Of a stretch of DNA of 64,000 nucleotides, positions 45,856 through 54,220 are shown piece after piece. Source of the DNA: Catenuloplanes niger. GTDB lineage: Bacteria; Actinomycetota; Actinomycetes; Mycobacteriales; Micromonosporaceae. A program made the position numbers and the translations under genes. Location: positions 1,931,001 to 1,995,000 of the forward strand of contig NZ_JAVDYC010000001.1 in the NCBI RefSeq assembly GCF_031458255.1, in the 5' to 3' direction. The stretch's first letter is position 1, and each line of letters begins with the position of its first letter. The notes beneath the pieces were generated by a model. The model worked only from the letters and a program-made list of their open reading frames with translations. It was not told the DNA's origin and did no database searches.

Positions 45856-48564
45856 CTAGTGGTCGGCGGTGTGCCAGTCGCGGCCGGCGCCGACGGAGAC
45901 CTCCAGCGGGACGGACAGCGCGTGTGCGTTGCCCATCTCTCGGCGGACCAGCTCCTCCAGCTGCTCCCGCTCCCCCTCGGCCGCCTCCAGGACCAGCTCG
46001 TCGTGCACCTGCAGCAGCATGCGGGAGCGCAGCCCGGCCTCCCGGAGCGCGGTGTCGACGTGCAGCATCGCGACCTTGATGATGTCCGCGGCGGAGCCCT
46101 GGATGGGGGCGTTGAGCGCCATCCGCTCGGCCATCTCGCGGCGCTGCCGGTTGTCGCTGACCAGGTCCGGCAGGTAACGGCGGCGGCCCAGGATCGTCTC
46201 GGTGTAGCCCTGCTGGCGCGCCTCGGCGACCACGGAGTTGAGGTAGTCGCGGACGCCGCCGAACCGGGAGAAGTACTCGTCCATCAGCCCGCGCGCCTCC
46301 TCGGTGGAGATGCTGAGCTGGTTGGACAGGCCGAACGCGCTCAACCCGTACGCCAGGCCGTAGTTCATCGCCTTGATCTTGCGGCGCTGGTCCGCGGTGA
46401 CCTCGGTTATCGGGACGGCGAACACGTTCGACGCGGTGGCCGCGTGGAAGTCGGCGCCGGAGTTGAACGCGTCGATCAGCGCCCGGTCACCGGAGAGGTG
46501 CGCCATGATCCGCATCTCGATCTGGCTGTAGTCCGCGGTCAGCAGCGTCTCATAGCCGGCGCCGACCACGAACGCCCGCCGGATCCGCCGGCCCTCCTCG
46601 GTGCGGATCGGGATGTTCTGCAGGTTCGGGTCGGTGGACGACAGGCGGCCGGTCGCGGCGACGGTCTGGAAGTACGTCGTGTGGATGCGCCCGTCGTCGG
46701 AGACGGACTTGAGCAGGCCGTCCACCGTCGTCTTCAGCTTCGCCACGTCCCGGTGCCGCAGCAGGTGGGCCAGCAGCGGGTGCTCGGTCTGCGCGTACAG
46801 ACTCTGCAGCGCGTCCGCGTCCGTGGTGTAGCCCGTCTTGATCCGCTTCGTCTTCGGCAGGTTCAGCTCGCCGAACAGGATCTCCTGCAGCTGCTTCGGC
46901 GAGCCCAGGTTGAACTCGCGGCCGATCACCTCGTACGCCGCCTGGGCCGCGCCCTTCACCCCGGCCGCGAACTCGGACTCGAGCTCCGAGAGGTAGTCGG
47001 TGTCGGCGGCGATGCCGGTGCGCTCCATCACGGCCAGCACCTCGGCCAGCGGCAGCTCCACCTCGGCCAGCAGCCGGCGGGACGGGCCCTCCCCGGACGC
47101 CGCGTCCCGGTCGAGCTCGGAGTCGAGCGCGGCGGCCAGGTCCAGCGTGGCGCGGGCGCGGAGCATCAGGTTCTGCTCGATCGCGGGCTCCGCGCCGCCG
47201 AGCCCGTCCAGCGTCAGCTGACCGGACTCCGGCGCGTCCACCCGCAGCTCCCGCTGCAGGTAGCGCACGGCCAGGTCGGCCAGGTCGTAGGAGCGCTGGT
47301 CCGGCCGGGCCAGGTAGGCGGCGAGCGCGGTGTCGTGGGTGACGCCGGCCAGCGTCCAGCCGTGCTCGGCGAACGCGAGCCGGGCCGGCTTGCTGTCGTG
47401 CAGCACCTTGCGCCGCTCCGGGTCGGCCAGCCACGCCGCGACCGCCGACTCGTCCGCCGCGTCCAGCGCGGCCGGGTCGAACCAGGCGGCCGGCCCGTCC
47501 GCGGTGGCCAGCGCGACGCCGGTCAGCACGCCGGTGCCGCGGCCGAACGTGCCGGCGACCGCCACGCCGACCTCGGCACCGTTGGTGTGCGTGGCCAGCC
47601 AGGGCGCGACCTCGCCGGCGCCGAGCACCGTGCCGTCCAGGTCGAACCCGGCCTCGGCCTCCGGCTCCACCGCGTCGAGGTACTGGTAGAGCCGGTCGCG
47701 GAGCACCCGGAACTGGAGCGCGTCGAAGACCTGGTGGACGGCCTCCCGGTCCCACCCGTGCCAGCGCGCACCCTCCGGCGTCAGCGTGATCTCCAGGTCG
47801 CGGACGAGCTTGTTCATGTCGAAGTTGCGGATCACGTCGGACAGGCGCTCGCGCAGGCTGTCGCCGGCCTTGCCCTTGATCGCGTCGGCGTGCGCGACGA
47901 CGCCGTCCAGCCCGCCGTACTGCGTGATCCACTTCGCGGCCGTCTTCGGGCCGACGCCGGGGATGCCGGGCAGGTTGTCGCTGCTGTCGCCGACCAGCGC
48001 GGCCAGGTGCCGGTAGTGCTCCGGGCCGACACCGTACTTCTCGGTCACCGCGGCCGCGTCCATCCGGGCCAGGTCGGAGACGCCCTTGCGCGGGTAGAGC
48101 ACGGTGACGCCGTCGCCGACGAGCTGGAACGAGTCGCGGTCACCGGTGCAGATCAGCACCTCCATGCCCGCGGCGCGGGCCTGGGTGGTGAGCGTGGCGA
48201 TCAGGTCGTCGGCCTCGTAGTTGGCCAGCTCGACGAACGGGATGCGCAGCGCCGCCAGCACCTCCTTGACCAGGCTCACCTGGCCGCCGAACTCCTTCGG
48301 GCTCTCCGAGCGCCCGCCCTTGTACTCCGGGTAGATCTCGGTGCGGAACGAGCGGCGGGAGACGTCGAACGCGACCGCGATGTGCGTCGGCTTCTCGTCG
48401 CGCAGCACGTTGATCAGCATCGAGGTGAAGCCGTAGACCGCGTTGGTCGCCTGCCCCGTCGACGTCGAGAAGTTCTCCACCGGGAGGGCGAAGAACGCCC
48501 GATACGCCAGCGAGTGACCGTCGAGCAGCAACAACCGGGACTTCTCAGCAACCGCAGCATTCAC
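45856..48564 (-). CDS. polA: DNA polymerase I
   Basis: A protein of 902 residues: a 5'-nuclease domain (LLLLDGHSLAYRAFFALP, GIPGVGPKTAAKWI), a middle domain without the DxE exonuclease motif, and a family A polymerase domain with motif A DYSQIEMRIMAHLSG, O-helix RRKIKAMNYGLAYGLSAFGL and motif C QVHDELVLEA. Loss of the proofreading active site is usual in actinobacterial PolA. ATG at 48564. It fills gaps in repair and replication. Confidence 0.97.
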   Translation of the reverse strand: MNAAVAEKSRLLLLDGHSLAYRAFFALPVENFSTSTGQATNAVYGFTSMLINVLRDEKPTHIAVAFDVSRRSFRTEIYPEYKGGRSESPKEFGGQVSLVKEVLAALRIPFVELANYEADDLIATLTTQARAAGMEVLICTGDRDSFQLVGDGVTVLYPRKGVSDLARMDAAAVTEKYGVGPEHYRHLAALVGDSSDNLPGIPGVGPKTAAKWITQYGGLDGVVAHADAIKGKAGDSLRERLSDVIRNFDMNKLVRDLEITLTPEGARWHGWDREAVHQVFDALQFRVLRDRLYQYLDAVEPEAEAGFDLDGTVLGAGEVAPWLATHTNGAEVGVAVAGTFGRGTGVLTGVALATADGPAAWFDPAALDAADESAVAAWLADPERRKVLHDSKPARLAFAEHGWTLAGVTHDTALAAYLARPDQRSYDLADLAVRYLQRELRVDAPESGQLTLDGLGGAEPAIEQNLMLRARATLDLAAALDSELDRDAASGEGPSRRLLAEVELPLAEVLAVMERTGIAADTDYLSELESEFAAGVKGAAQAAYEVIGREFNLGSPKQLQEILFGELNLPKTKRIKTGYTTDADALQSLYAQTEHPLLAHLLRHRDVAKLKTTVDGLLKSVSDDGRIHTTYFQTVAATGRLSSTDPNLQNIPIRTEEGRRIRRAFVVGAGYETLLTADYSQIEMRIMAHLSGDRALIDAFNSGADFHAATASNVFAVPITEVTADQRRKIKAMNYGLAYGLSAFGLSNQLSISTEEARGLMDEYFSRFGGVRDYLNSVVAEARQQGYTETILGRRRYLPDLVSDNRQRREMAERMALNAPIQGSAADIIKVAMLHVDTALREAGLRSRMLLQVHDELVLEAAEGEREQLEELVRREMGNAHALSVPLEVSVGAGRDWHTADH

Positions 48565-48693
48565 GTCTCAGGACTCTAGTCGTCCCCTCCGACAAGTTTC
48601 GGGCGCGCCACATCCCCCGACCCGCGGTAATACGCGATCATGGGGGTTCGTCACCCTCGGCAATCGATCTCGGATTGTCACGACTACACAACA

Positions 48694-48718
48694 GCCTTGT
48701 ACCAGCGTGTTACAAGGC
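48694..48718. promoter_or_regulatory. 25-bp inverted repeat upstream of the branched-chain amino acid binding protein gene
   Basis: GCCTTGTA-CCAGCGTGT-TACAAGGC: perfect 8-bp arms, about 100 bp before the gene start. It could be an operator for the transporter or the mid-region between divergent promoters. Confidence 0.45.
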
Positions 48719-48814
48719 CTGGTGAACTGGCGGTGTGGTCATTAATTTGTGGCTGCAACAGCGTTCATGCAAGGGCGCTCACCCGCACCCTTACGCTGGA
48801 CCTAAGGAGACTGG

Positions 48815-50074
48815 ATGATCCGCCCGAACCTCGCATGGCGAAGCGTCGCTGTGCTGAGCGCCGCGTGCCTTGCGCTCACCGCGTGCGCCGACGACGCGGA
48901 GGAAACGCCGAACGCCGGCACCTCGTCCGCCGCCACCGCGGTCGGTGACGGCACGCTGAAGCTGGGCACCCTGCTGCCGCAGACCGGCTCGCTGGCCATC
49001 CTCGGCCCGCCGGAGATCGCGGGCGTCAACGCCGCGGTCACCGAGATCAACGCCGCTGGTGGCGTGCTCGGCAAGCCGGTCACCGTCAGCCACACCGACT
49101 CCGGCGACACCTCGACCGACATCGCGACCCAGTCGGTCAACAAGCTGCTCGCCGAGGGCGTCGACACCATCATCGGTGCCGCCTCCTCGTCCGTCTCGCT
49201 CTCCGTCATCGACAAGATCACGGGCGCGGGCGTCGTGCACTTCTCGCCGGCCAACACCTCCGACGAGTTCACCACGTACGCGGACAAGGGCCTCTACTTC
49301 CGCACCGCCCCGCCGGACACCCTGCAGGGTCGCGTCCTCGGTGACCTGATCATCCAGGACGGCAACGCCAAGGTCGGCCTGCTGGTCATGCAGGACTCCT
49401 ACGGCGTCGGCCTGGCCCGCAGCACCCGCGCGGCCGTCGAGGGTGCCGGTGGCCAGATCGTCGCCGAGGCCGTCTACGACCCGAAGGCGCCCGACTTCTC
49501 CGCCGAGGTCGACCAGATCAAGACCGCGAACCCGGACGCCATCGTGCTGATCGGCTTCGACGAGGTCCAGAAGATCATCCCCAAGCTCGTCGAGGCCGGG
49601 ATGACCACGGACAAGAAGAAGTGGTACTTCGTCGACGGCAACCTGTCGAACAAGTACAACTTCCCGGCCGGCACGCTCAAGGGCGCCAAGGGCACGCTGC
49701 CGGGTGCGGCCGCGAACCAGGCCTTCAAGGACAAGGTCCTCAAGGAGGACCCGCAGCTGGCCGACTTCTCGTACGCGCCGGAGTCCTACGACGCCGCGAT
49801 CCTGACCGCGCTCGCCGCCGAGGCCGCCGGTTCGGACGCTCCCGCCGCGATCGCCGCGAACCTCAAGGCGGTCTCCGAGGGTGGCACGAAGTGCACCGAC
49901 TTCGCCGCCTGCCTCGCGCTGATCAAGGCCGGCACGGACCTCGACTTCGACGGCATCTCCGGTCCGATCGCGTTCAACGACGCCGGTGACCCGTCCGAGG
50001 CCACGATCGGCATCTACCAGTACGGCGACGACAACAAGTACACGAACGTCGACTACAAGTCCGGCAAGATCTGA
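48815..50074 (+). CDS. Branched-chain amino acid ABC transporter substrate-binding lipoprotein
   Basis: A protein of 419 residues with a lipoprotein signal (VAVLSAACLALTAC as lipobox) and a LivJ-type periplasmic-binding fold: LKLGTLLPQTGSLAILGPPE, then VLGKPVTVSHTDSGDTSTD and PNPDAIVLIGF-like repeats. ATG at 48815 follows AAGGAG. It should capture branched-chain amino acids or related ligands for the permease encoded at 54221-58249 on the other strand. Monocistronic, ended by a strong terminator. Confidence 0.93.
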   Translation: MIRPNLAWRSVAVLSAACLALTACADDAEETPNAGTSSAATAVGDGTLKLGTLLPQTGSLAILGPPEIAGVNAAVTEINAAGGVLGKPVTVSHTDSGDTSTDIATQSVNKLLAEGVDTIIGAASSSVSLSVIDKITGAGVVHFSPANTSDEFTTYADKGLYFRTAPPDTLQGRVLGDLIIQDGNAKVGLLVMQDSYGVGLARSTRAAVEGAGGQIVAEAVYDPKAPDFSAEVDQIKTANPDAIVLIGFDEVQKIIPKLVEAGMTTDKKKWYFVDGNLSNKYNFPAGTLKGAKGTLPGAAANQAFKDKVLKEDPQLADFSYAPESYDAAILTALAAEAAGSDAPAAIAANLKAVSEGGTKCTDFAACLALIKAGTDLDFDGISGPIAFNDAGDPSEATIGIYQYGDDNKYTNVDYKSGKI

Positions 50075-50097
50075 TCTCGCCGCACGCGTAACGCCTG

Positions 50098-50127
50098 AAA
50101 GGGCCCGGCCTTCCGGCCGGGCCCTTT
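50098..50127 (+). terminator. Terminator of the binding protein gene
   Basis: aaagggcccggcc, loop ttcc, ggccgggcccttt followed by a short C/T run: a perfect 13-bp stem, 24 nt past the stop. Confidence 0.9.
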
Positions 50128-50207
50128 CCCGTTCCGCGACACCGCCCCGATCCGCCGAAACATCCTCGAAACACATTTACCACTTTCTTTACATCCCAAA
50201 GACTGAT

Positions 50208-50278
50208 ATTCCCGCTTCCGGCGGCGCGATTTCCGCATGCTCCCGCGGGCACCGGTCGTCGCCGGCGCTCCTCCCTTC
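50208..50278 (+). repeat. Dispersed 72-bp intergenic repeat, copy 7
   Basis: ATTCCCGCTTCCGGCG head, CGCATGCTCCCGCGGGCACC core and GGTCGTCGCCGGCG tail, beginning 134 nt past the stop of the binding protein gene and just after its terminator. Confidence 0.88.
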
Positions 50279-50409
50279 CGAATCCGCGGCCGCAAGACCA
50301 CCACCAACTCCCACATTCTGAAATTCGTCCCCCCATTCACACCGCTCGAACCGCCGCCTCCGCCAGAACAGACCACCACCCACCACCGCTCCCACCTGCC
50401 CGCAACACC

Positions 50410-50515
50410 CTGCCCCACGCCACTCGGCCCCACACCACCCGGCCGCGCACCGCTCGGCCGCACGCCACCGCCCGCACGCCGCTCGGCCGCACACTGCCCG
50501 GCCGCGTCCCTTCCG
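50410..50515. repeat. Degenerate tandem repeat of about 15 bp
   Basis: Units like ccgctcggccgcaca recur about six times with spacing of 14-15 bp. No protein-like frame is present in 50279-50783. Confidence 0.5.
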
Positions 50516-50606
50516 CATTCCGCGGGTCTCGGGTGCCCCGCGCCCGAGATTTCGTCATGGCGTCGCCTGGCCGTCACCGGCTGGGCAGGACCCGACCTGC
50601 CTCAAG

Positions 50607-50677
50607 TGATCTATGACCGATGCAAAAAGGAGGTCAACAGTCGAAGCCGACCTCCCTTTCGCATCGGTCATAGATCA
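50607..50677. repeat. 29-bp-arm inverted repeat (long hairpin)
   Basis: Arms 50607-50635 (TGATCTATGACCGATGC, then aaaaaggaggtc) and 50649-50677 enclose a 13-nt loop. Only two positions mismatch, and in a minus-strand transcript both become G-U pairs, so the RNA would fold without a break. It sits 114 bp left of an insertion element. Confidence 0.85.
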
Positions 50678-50791
50678 GCCGGCTGTACACCGCGAGAGCC
50701 CCGCCCGGACGGCCGATGCGACTACGGGTCGTCACCGGCGGCGGTGCGGCGAGGTGCGGGAGGCGCGGCATCCGCAGTGTGCGCGCCGTGG

Positions 50792-52165
50792 GGGACTGTA
50801 CAAATAACGGCTGATCGACCGATCAAGGGAGAGACGCCAGATGACGACCGAGATCACCTCGGGGCAGGAGCCGGCCGCCAGGCCGGCGGATGCGGTCACG
50901 GATGAGCAGTTGATCGCGATGCTGGTCGATCGGGCTCGTGGTGACGGGCTGAAGCTGACCGGTGAGGGTGGGCTGCTGCAGCAGCTGACCAAGCGGGTGC
51001 TGGAGTCAGCGCTGGACGGTGAGATCACCGACCACGTCGGCTACGACAAGCACGACCCGGCAGGTCGTGGCAGCGGGAACACCCGTAACGGCAGCCGAAC
51101 CAAGACCGTGCTCACCGACGTCGGGCCGGTCGAGGTGCGAGTCCCACGCGATGCCGCGGGCACGTTCGAGCCGCAGATCGTGCGTAAGCGGCAGCGGCGG
51201 CTGACCGGCGTCGACGACATGGTGTTGTCGTTGTCGGCCAAGGGGTTGACCCACGGCGAGATCGCCGCGCACCTGGCCGAGGTCTACGGCGCTGAGGTGT
51301 CCAAGCAGACCATCTCCACCATCACCGACAAGGTCATGGACGGCATGGCGGAGTGGCAGAACCGGCCTCTGGACCGGGTCTACCCGGTCGTGTTCATCGA
51401 TGCCATCAACGTCAAGATCCGCGATGGGCAGGTCGCGAACCGGCCGATCTACCTCGCCATGGCGGTCACCGTCGACGGGCACCGCGACATCCTTGGCATC
51501 TGGGCCGGTGACGGCGGTGAGGGCGCCAAGCACTGGCTGCACGTGCTGACCGAGCTGAAGAACCGCGGCGTCGCCGACGTGCTGATGCTCGTCTGCGACG
51601 GGCTCAAGGGCCTGCCGGAGGCGGTCGAGACCGTCTGGCCTCGCACGATCGTGCAGACGTGTGTGGTGCACCTGCTGCGCAACTCGTTCCGCTACGCCGC
51701 GCGCCAGGACTGGGACAAGATCGCCAAGGCGCTGCGGCCGGTCTACACCGCACCGACCGAGGACGCCGCGGCCGAGCGGTTCCTCGAGTTCGCCGAGGCG
51801 TGGGGCCGTAAGTATCCGGCGATCGTGAAGCTGTGGGAAAACGCCTGGGCCGAGTTCGTGCCGTTCCTCGCCTTCGACGCCGAGATCCGCAAGGTCATCT
51901 GCTCCACGAACGCGATCGAGTCGGTCAACGCCCGTATCCGCAAGGCCGTGCGAGCTCGCGGCCACTTCCCGAATGAGCAGGCCGCGCTCAAGTGCGTCTA
52001 CATGGCCTTGATGAGCCTCGACCCCACCGGCGCGGGCCGAAGGCGCTGGACCATGCGCTGGAAGGCACCCCTGAACGCCTTCCAGATCGCCTTCGAAGGC
52101 CGGCTCACCCCGGCCGACAACTGACCACCTCAACAACCAAGATCAGCCGTTAACTTGACACTCCC
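50792..52165 (+). mobile_element. Complete IS256-family insertion sequence (1374 bp)
   Basis: Terminal repeats GGGACTGTACAAATAACGGC+TGATC and GGGAGTGTCAAGTTAACGGC+TGATC (reverse strand). Flanked by an exact 8-bp duplication CGCCGTGG at 50784-50791 and 52166-52173. It belongs to the same family as the element at 20328 but has different ends and a clearly diverged transposase, so it is a different IS. Confidence 0.92.
50841..52124 (+). CDS. IS256-family (Mutator-type) transposase
   Basis: A protein of 427 residues with catalytic D in VVFIDAINVKIRDGQVANRP, D in LVCDGLKGLPEAVETVW and E in ICSTNAIESVNARIRKAV; FEPQIVRKRQRRLTGVDDMV is also typical. ATG at 50841 follows GGGAGAG. Intact. Shared family motifs with the transposase at 20364 stand out against many differences elsewhere. 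Confidence 0.95.
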   Translation: MTTEITSGQEPAARPADAVTDEQLIAMLVDRARGDGLKLTGEGGLLQQLTKRVLESALDGEITDHVGYDKHDPAGRGSGNTRNGSRTKTVLTDVGPVEVRVPRDAAGTFEPQIVRKRQRRLTGVDDMVLSLSAKGLTHGEIAAHLAEVYGAEVSKQTISTITDKVMDGMAEWQNRPLDRVYPVVFIDAINVKIRDGQVANRPIYLAMAVTVDGHRDILGIWAGDGGEGAKHWLHVLTELKNRGVADVLMLVCDGLKGLPEAVETVWPRTIVQTCVVHLLRNSFRYAARQDWDKIAKALRPVYTAPTEDAAAERFLEFAEAWGRKYPAIVKLWENAWAEFVPFLAFDAEIRKVICSTNAIESVNARIRKAVRARGHFPNEQAALKCVYMALMSLDPTGAGRRRWTMRWKAPLNAFQIAFEGRLTPADN

Positions 52166-52240
52166 CGCCGTGGGGTAGCACTCCGGTCCTCCGGCAGCCG
52201 GGTGCCGCTGTCGACCGGCTGGGGTGTCCCGATGGCTTCG

Positions 52241-52547
52241 TCAGGCCGGAGGTGTGCGGTCGGTCAGCCGTTGGGTGAGGGCGTCGAGGCAGCCCGCGAG
52301 TTCAGCGCCATTGCTCACTTCGTAGCGAGTGACGGCGACGGCTCCGGTGGAGGTGTCGCCTACCTCCAGGTCGCCTTCGCCGCTGGTCCAGACGACCAAC
52401 TGGGCCAGATGATGGGTAGTGGTGCAGTCAACCCAGGAAAACGACGTGGACGGGTTCAACCCGTAACGCAGCTGCCACTGGATGCCGCCATTGGGCGCCT
52501 CGGGCGGTCACCGCGGTGGTCAAGTCGTCGAGGTCCAGTTCCATCAT
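52241..52547 (-). pseudogene. Frameshifted small gene, unknown family
   Basis: ATG 52547 (or 52544) reads MELDLDDLTTAVTAR and then goes out of frame. The adjacent frame carries on naturally as PEAPNGGIQWQLRYGLNPST, FSWVDCTTTHHLAQLVVWTS, GEGDLEVGDTSTGA and ends LTDRTPPA at 52241. A one-base indel near 52500 would join them into a protein of about 100 residues. It resembles small actinobacterial proteins found beside toxin or effector genes, but no family is certain. A translation start in the second frame cannot be excluded. Confidence 0.4.
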
Positions 52548-53020
52548 GATGGTGATGGTGATGGTGAGGGCTGGAACTGGCCGTGGCCGGTGGGGCGCCT
52601 TGTCGCGGAGCGTGGCGAACAGGGCGTCGCAGCGGCGTCTCGCGAGGCGGATCAGGGCGGCGTCATGGCATTTGCGCTGGAGTGCGTTCGCGGTTGCAGC
52701 GAGCACGGTTGACCGGGTCGGTCAGGGCGGCGAACGCGGTCAGGAGGAACGCGTGTCTGAGCTGTTGTTGTCGCCGCGAGTGGGCGTTCGCCGCGGATGC
52801 TGCTGCCCGAGCGGCGGGTGACCGGGGCCGGCCTGGCGTAGGCGGCCAGGTGGCCCGGATGACGAAGGCGGTACCGTCACCGACTTCGAGCAGGGTGCGC
52901 GCGGTGGTCCTGACGCCGATGCCGGGCATCGAGATCAGAACCTCGGCAAGGGGTGCGTCAAGCAGCCTGTCCACCTCGGCGACCTGATCGCGCTGGTGCA
53001 GCACCTCGCGCGGGCTGTCG

Positions 53021-53200
53021 GCCAGTCGCAGCAGGACCGTCTCGACCGCAGCAGCAACGTCTCGACCGCAGCAGGACCGCCTCGACCGCGGCACGATCGT
53101 CTCGGCCGCGGCAGCGCCGTCTCGACCGCGACAGGACCGTCTCGACCGCGACAGCGCCGTCTCGACCGCAGCACGACCGTCTCGACCGCGGCGGTGCCCG
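53021..53200. repeat. Tandem array, 20-bp period, inside the IS110 transposase (array E)
   Basis: Units of ctcgaccgcagcaggaccgt type start at 53041 and every 20 bp to 53181, in exact register, with 2-5 substitutions each. The unit is part of the transposase itself (minus strand: A-V-E-T-V-L-L). Deleting 53041-53180 (seven units) joins PGTAAVE in frame to TVLLRLADSP. Confidence 0.93.
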
Positions 53201-53633
53201 GGACGACGACGGTCTGCTCGTCCAGCGCAGTCATGATCCGGTCGACCAGGCGTTCACCCATGTGCGGCGCGTTCTTGACATGATCGACAGCTTGCGGCGC
53301 CCGGCCTTGCGCAGCCCTGCCGGTCCGCCGCACCGCGCCAGCATCGCCAGGACGGCCTTGTGCTCGATATTGCTGCTCAGGGCGCCTTCCGGCGCCGGGT
53401 GGATCTGGGTGAGCAGACCGCAGACGCGGTTGGCCGGCCGGATGGCTTCGCCGGCGAGGTCGTCGGCGAAGCCGACGAGGACTTCCAGTTCGGCGAGGGC
53501 TTCGTCGTCGACATCGACGGCGCCGCGTGCGCGGCATGGTGCGGGCCGCGTCGGCGATCACGTAGGCGTCGCAGGCGTCGGTCTTCGCCGCGCCAGGGTG
53601 CAGGTCAGCGATTCGACGCATCGCCAGGCCGGG

Positions 53634-53757
53634 CAGGTAGACGACCCGCTGTCCACAGACCCGGCAGGTAGACGACGCGCTGGACCCGGCAGGTAGACGA
53701 CCCACTGGACCCGGCAGGTGGACGACCCGCTGTCCGCAGAACCGGGCAGCTAGACGA
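53634..53757. repeat. Second tandem expansion inside the IS110 transposase
   Basis: Five copies of caggtagacgacccgctg-like sequence at 53634, 53665, 53690, 53715 and 53747 (spacing 31, 25, 25, 32). On the minus strand each encodes RVVYLPG. Removing 113 bp (four extra copies) joins GGGQRVV in frame to YLPGLAMRRI. Confidence 0.85.
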
Positions 53758-54049
53758 CCCGCTGGCCACCGCCGGGCGGCCGCGACGGGCGGCGCACCGA
53801 TCGAGGCGGTTGGTCGACCACGACGAGGACTTTGCCGTGGCGGGCGAGTGTGTCGAAGACCTGCCGCAGCTCGACTTCGAGGGTTGGCCGGCGCCGCGTC
53901 GTGCGGCCGGTTGCCGTCGCGGTTGAGGGCGACGGCGTGGTGGCCGTCCTTGCCGACGTCGATACCGGGAAGCGGCTGGTAGTCCCGGTGCCCCGCCGTG
54001 CGCCCCGGACCGGGGCGGAAGGGTGGTTGTGGGGTGGCCACGCCGGTAC

Positions 54050-54122
54050 CGGCAGGGAGGAGCGCCAGCGACGACCGGTGCCCGCGGGAGCATGCGGAGA
54101 GCGAGTCGCCGGAAGCGGGAAC
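54050..54122 (-). repeat. Dispersed 72-bp intergenic repeat, copy 8
   Basis: Reverse-strand copy with GTTCCCGCTTCCGGCG head and CGCATGCTCCCGCGGGCACC core, lying 98 nt past the stop of the last liv gene in the sense direction, after its terminator. Confidence 0.88.
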
Positions 54123-54176
54123 ATCGCGGTTGCATCGCAGATGGCCGGAAGTGGGAATCGCGGGTGGCACAAAGCT

Positions 54177-54211
54177 GAGGGCCCGGTCGCCATCGACGCG
54201 ACCGGGCCCTC
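54177..54211 (-). terminator. Terminator of the branched-chain amino acid permease operon
   Basis: gagggcccggtcgc, loop catcgac, gcgaccgggccctc: a perfect 14-bp stem, 10 nt past the stop at 54221. Confidence 0.85.
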
Positions 54212-54220
54212 AGGGGCTTG

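Larger units (their letters stand above)
52570..53995 (-). pseudogene. IS110-family transposase, ruined by tandem expansions and frameshifts
   Basis: Recognisable pieces in order on the minus strand: PLPGIDVGKDGHHAVALNRD (N-terminal DEDD nuclease), VELRQVFDTLARHGKVLVVV, YLPGLAMRRIADLHPG with AAKTDACDAYVIADAARTMP, MGERLVDRIMTALDEQTVVV, LADSPREVLHQRDQ with LISMPGIGVRTTARTLLEVG, and LIRLARRRCDALFATLRD (C terminus). They lie in different frames. Two of the breaks coincide with internal tandem expansions (53021-53200 and 53634-53757); removing these restores frame on paper. Other breaks are small indels. Element ends were not found. Confidence 0.85.

Noticed and set aside
53021-53200. A cluster of transcription factor binding sites
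   Set aside because: The unit is explained as a coding segment of the transposase amplified in place; removal restores the reading frame.
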